DNA of 9,903 nucleotides from JAUVIB01 sp964424545 (GTDB taxonomy: Bacteria > Calditrichota > Calditrichia > Calditrichales > Calditrichaceae): positions 1 to 9,903 of the forward strand of contig CAYRJN010000143.1 in assembly GCA_964424545.1 (NCBI GenBank), in the 5' to 3' direction. Below the pieces are notes generated by a model. The model searched no databases. It saw only the letters and a program-made list of their open reading frames with translations, and was not told the DNA's origin. The translations under genes were made by a program, and so were the position numbers. This document shows, piece after piece, positions 7,281-9,903 of this stretch (positions are counted from its first letter, which is position 1; each line of letters starts with the position of its first letter).

Positions 7281-9074
7281 TTAAAAAGGCGATATTCTAT
7301 ATTTAACATAAAAACAGCTGCCCTGATCTTGTTTGCTTTCAACCCAAACTTCCGCATGTTGCAAATCGGCGAGATGTTTAACAATAGAAAGTCCCAGTCC
7401 CGTGCCTCCTGCAGAACGCGAACGCGCTTTATCTACTCTATAGAAACGTTCAAAAATTCGTTTTTGATATTTTAAGGGGATACCGACGCCCTGGTCCGCT
7501 ACAGCAAAGATACAGTGTTCGTCCTTAGTCAAATACAGGGAAACATCTATCTGCCCTCCTTTATAACTATATTTTATAGCATTGTCAATTAAGTTAGATA
7601 TAATTGAATGAAACATTTCATGATTTCCATAGATTTTTATCTGTGTATTGGGCAGTATTGTAGACAAACGAATATTTTTTTCCTTTGCCATTTCGCCGAA
7701 TTCATCAATTATATCGAGAATAATCGGTTCGGGTGAAAAGGAAAACAACTGTGTATCCTGCATCCGTTCGATATGTGCCAATTGTAAAAGATCGGTTACA
7801 AGGTTTTCTAATTGAGTAGAACGCTTAATGATTTTTTGTATATATTTTTTATTAACCTTATTATCTTCTAATCCCCAGTCTAATAGTGTTTCCGAATAAC
7901 CGCGAATGGCCGATAAGGGCGTTTTAAATTCATGGGAAACATTTGCTACAAAATCACGTCTTATTTTTTCCAGATTTTTGAACTTTGTAATATCGCGTAA
8001 TAATAAAACCGCTCCGGAGGGTTTAGAAGACGATCGTTGAAAAGGTGTTATGACGATTTCAAATATGCGTTGATCTTCGGTCCTAATTTCATCGGAGATA
8101 TAGATTGGTTTTTTGAAAAATTTTAAAAGCAATGAATTGATGTGTTGGTTTTTAATGACCTCATGATACGGTTTGGTGGTCGTTTTCGATACCTTAATCT
8201 TAATTAATTTTATAATCTTATCGTTAAAAAAAATAATTTTATCATTATCGTCAATAGCCAAAAGGCCTTCATTAATAGAACATAGCACCGTATTTAAATC
8301 TTGTTGTCTTCTCTCTAATTTGCGTAAAAAAGAATCGGTTTTAACGGCCATTTCACTTAATGTATTTGCTAAATATTGCAACTCGTCATTAGAATGTATG
8401 GTTAAGTGTCCATCTAATTTTCCGCTTGAAATATCATGCGCAAAGCGTATTAATTTAGCGAGATTGATATTAATACGGAAAGTTAATCCGATAACAAAAA
8501 GTCCGGATATAAAAATAATCAACAGGGCGCTGATAATAAAATAAGAAAGAAAATCTGACAGCAAACGATTTTTCTTTTCTGCGAACATCGCGATACGGAT
8601 ATAGCCTACGATTTGTTTGTTGTATCGGATGGCTTTACATAAATAGAGAAGATCTTTATTTATGGTGGCGCTATGTCGGATACTAAATCCGAAATTTTTT
8701 GAACGGGCATCTTTAACTTCCGGGCGTTGTAAATGATTATCGAGTAAATATAGAGAATCTACGGGAATTTCAGAATCACCAAGGACAACGCCATTTTTGT
8801 CTATTATCGTTATACGGCAGGAAACGACTTTGGCGTTTTTATCAACAAAATTTTTTAAATAATGATAATCCGGTTTGATTATTTTATGGCAATCTAATGA
8901 TTGTTCAACGAGTTCGGAATACTCGCGAAGTGTTTTTTCCAACTGGATATGTAAATAATCTTTAAATTTATTATACATGATATAACCGACGACAATCAAG
9001 CCGGTTAATAAGGAAAAAATAATAATTGCTAATAATTTAGTTCTAATATTTCTTAGGGCAATAGATTTAATCAT
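7281..9074 (-). CDS. PhoR-type sensor histidine kinase (HAMP-PAS-HisKA-HATPase)
   Basis: This 597-residue inner-membrane kinase would phosphorylate the response regulator encoded immediately upstream. Order of parts: helix 1 (about 14-34); an extracytoplasmic sensor of about 140 residues with a PAS-like core (ITIIDKNGVVLGDSE, about 88-102); helix 2 (about 174-197); HAMP (about 198-250); PAS (about 258-365); HisKA with phospho-acceptor H381 in FVANVSHEFKTPLSAIRGY; and an HATPase domain with N-box NLIDNAIKYS (494-503), G1 DQGVGIP (527-533), F-box IFERFYRVD (540-548) and G2 GGTGLGLS (556-563). All catalytic motifs are intact. The H-box and domain order match PhoR best, but WalK/ResE-type kinases share the plan. 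The gene starts 23 bp after the regulator without a recognisable Shine-Dalgarno site, so it is probably translated by coupling or re-initiation. Confidence 0.95.
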   Translation of the reverse strand: MIKSIALRNIRTKLLAIIIFSLLTGLIVVGYIMYNKFKDYLHIQLEKTLREYSELVEQSLDCHKIIKPDYHYLKNFVDKNAKVVSCRITIIDKNGVVLGDSEIPVDSLYLLDNHLQRPEVKDARSKNFGFSIRHSATINKDLLYLCKAIRYNKQIVGYIRIAMFAEKKNRLLSDFLSYFIISALLIIFISGLFVIGLTFRININLAKLIRFAHDISSGKLDGHLTIHSNDELQYLANTLSEMAVKTDSFLRKLERRQQDLNTVLCSINEGLLAIDDNDKIIFFNDKIIKLIKIKVSKTTTKPYHEVIKNQHINSLLLKFFKKPIYISDEIRTEDQRIFEIVITPFQRSSSKPSGAVLLLRDITKFKNLEKIRRDFVANVSHEFKTPLSAIRGYSETLLDWGLEDNKVNKKYIQKIIKRSTQLENLVTDLLQLAHIERMQDTQLFSFSPEPIILDIIDEFGEMAKEKNIRLSTILPNTQIKIYGNHEMFHSIISNLIDNAIKYSYKGGQIDVSLYLTKDEHCIFAVADQGVGIPLKYQKRIFERFYRVDKARSRSAGGTGLGLSIVKHLADLQHAEVWVESKQDQGSCFYVKYRISPF

Positions 9075-9097
9075 AAAAATAGGAAAGTTTTAAAAGG

Positions 9098-9787
9098 CTA
9101 TTCTTGCTCGATATTCCAACGATACCCAAAACCTTTAACCGTAATAATTAAACTACCGTTGGGGTCGAGTTTTTGCCGTAACCGTTTTATATGCACGTCG
9201 ACGGTTCGTGGATCACCGTAATAATCGCCTTGCCATACGGTATCGAGAATATTTTGCCGTGATAGGGCTTTACCCTTAGCGTCGATCAATTGTTTTAACA
9301 ATTTATATTGAATAGGGGTTAATTCTATCTGTTCTTTATTGATGAATACTTGATGCGTTTCAAAATTAACCGTTAGTTTGCCTTGTTTAAATTCATTGTA
9401 GCTTGATTTTTTTACACGTTTTAATTGCACTTTTATGCGTGCTAAGAGTTCTCTTACGCTAAAGGGTTTAGTAACATAATCGTCGGCGCCTACCTCAAAA
9501 CCGATTATTTTATCAATTTCTTCACTGCGTGCAGTTAGCATTATAATTGGCGTTTCGCTCGTTTTTTCATTTTCTCGTACATATTTACAGACTTCAATTC
9601 CGCTCATCGATGGTAAATTTAAGTCTAATAATATTAAATCGGGCGGCGTTTTCATTATGGCGTCCAAAGATTTTGCTCCGTCGTAAAATGTTTTCGTTTT
9701 ATAACCTTCACGCAGCAAGTTATCTTCTAAGATTTCCGTAATGTCTAAATCGTCTTCGATAATATAGATTAAAAAAGGATAAGTCAT
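9098..9787 (-). CDS. OmpR/PhoB-family response regulator, PhoB-like
   Basis: This 229-residue protein is a standard DNA-binding response regulator and partner of the downstream kinase. The receiver domain (about 5-122) has acidic residues E11, D12 and D13, phospho-acceptor D55 (LLDLNLP), T85 and K107 (KPF), all intact. The winged-helix effector domain spans about 132-226, with recognition helix TVDVHIKRLRQKL (195-207) and the wing GFGYRW. The recognition helix closely resembles PhoB/PhoP-type regulators, suggesting binding to direct repeats of TGTCAT-like sequence, and such repeats lie in its own upstream region. The ATG at 9785-9787 is supported by the usual short N-terminus before the acidic pocket; a Shine-Dalgarno site is weak or absent. 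A Pho role is favoured by kinase type, nearby nucleotidase and upstream repeats, but no pst or phoU gene is visible to confirm it. Confidence 0.95.
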   Translation of the reverse strand: MTYPFLIYIIEDDLDITEILEDNLLREGYKTKTFYDGAKSLDAIMKTPPDLILLDLNLPSMSGIEVCKYVRENEKTSETPIIMLTARSEEIDKIIGFEVGADDYVTKPFSVRELLARIKVQLKRVKKSSYNEFKQGKLTVNFETHQVFINKEQIELTPIQYKLLKQLIDAKGKALSRQNILDTVWQGDYYGDPRTVDVHIKRLRQKLDPNGSLIITVKGFGYRWNIEQE

Positions 9788-9807
9788 TTGATATTTTCAT
9801 TTTTCTT

Positions 9808-9829
9808 CAAAATTATAAAGAATGATATA
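9808..9829 (-). promoter_or_regulatory. Candidate -10 elements for the response regulator gene
   Basis: Two alternatives are visible on the minus strand. TATATC (9824-9829) lies 11 bases after the repeat block at 9841-9873, the spacing expected when an activator replaces the -35 box. TATAAT (9812-9817) is a perfect sigma-70 -10 and overlaps TAATTTTG (9808-9815), which fits the Bacteroidota -7 consensus TAnnTTTG. Only a mapped transcript start would decide between them. Confidence 0.35.
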
Positions 9830-9840
9830 ATTAATCAACT

Positions 9841-9873
9841 AATGTTACAAAATGATGACATTTTAATGAACAT
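9841..9873 (-). promoter_or_regulatory. Pho-box-like array of three 11-bp direct repeats
   Basis: On the minus strand three adjoining units read ATGTTCATTAA, AATGTCATCAT and TTTGTAACATT. Each contains a TGT core, and the middle one carries ATGTCAT, six of seven positions of the E. coli PhoB half-site CTGTCAT. The outer units match about four of seven. The 11-bp period places the half-sites on one face of the helix, as PhoB-type regulators require. The array lies about 54-86 bases before the regulator's start codon, so autoregulation is the natural inference. Confidence 0.42.
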
Positions 9874-9903
9874 TAAGAGAATATTATTTTCATAGCCTAT
9901 TGA

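Noticed and set aside
8173..8544. Plus-strand reading frame of 123 codons inside the kinase gene
   Set aside because: It is antisense to the HAMP-PAS region of an intact kinase, and its leucine/isoleucine-rich composition reflects the opposite strand's AT-rich codons.
1..9903. Mobile elements, CRISPR arrays, tRNA or rRNA genes, toxin-antitoxin pairs, phage genes
   Set aside because: No transposase or integrase motifs, no regularly spaced repeats, no cloverleaf-like or rRNA-like stretches, and no small paired genes were found on reading both strands.

Overview
The window is a stretch of bacterial chromosome in which all eight genes I can support lie on the minus strand, so it is read from the right end to the left. 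Base composition is AT-rich (roughly 35-40 % GC by eye, lower in the gaps). Envelope genes with cleavable or uncleaved N-terminal membrane signals, a periplasmic phosphatase and an AgmX/PglI-type TonB-like protein all point to a diderm (Gram-negative) bacterium. The AgmX/PglI-like gene and a promoter element resembling the Bacteroidota -7 box (TAnnTTTG) make the FCB superphylum (Bacteroidota, Calditrichota and relatives) a reasonable guess, but nothing here fixes the taxon. No rRNA, tRNA, CRISPR array, transposase, integrase or phage gene was seen.

Right part (about 7281-9903): a two-component system, a PhoB-type response regulator followed 23 bp later by a PhoR-type membrane histidine kinase with HAMP, PAS, HisKA and HATPase domains. 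Upstream of the regulator are three consecutive 11-bp units that resemble a Pho box, which suggests autoregulation by phosphate.

Middle part (about 3156-7199): a single-pass membrane protein with an AgmX/PglI (TonB-like) C-terminal domain, a major facilitator superfamily transporter, and a secreted 5'-nucleotidase / 2',3'-cyclic phosphodiesterase. These are co-directional with gaps of 62-130 bp. A periplasmic nucleotidase next to a Pho-type sensor fits phosphate scavenging from extracellular nucleotides, although no Pho-box-like element was found directly before the nucleotidase.

Left part (1-2742): after a 413-bp stretch without a gene comes a tight three-gene operon: an unrecognised exported protein with a C-terminal membrane anchor, a MacB/FtsX-type ABC permease whose start codon abuts the previous stop codon, and the matching ABC ATPase, cut by the window edge. 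The only two cysteines of the permease form a periplasmic CxC motif. Two of the three cysteines of the anchored partner also form a CxC motif, predicted on the same side of the membrane. This operon is the best candidate for a little-described system: perhaps an ABC-driven mechanotransmission or export machine with a metal- or redox-active periplasmic partner.
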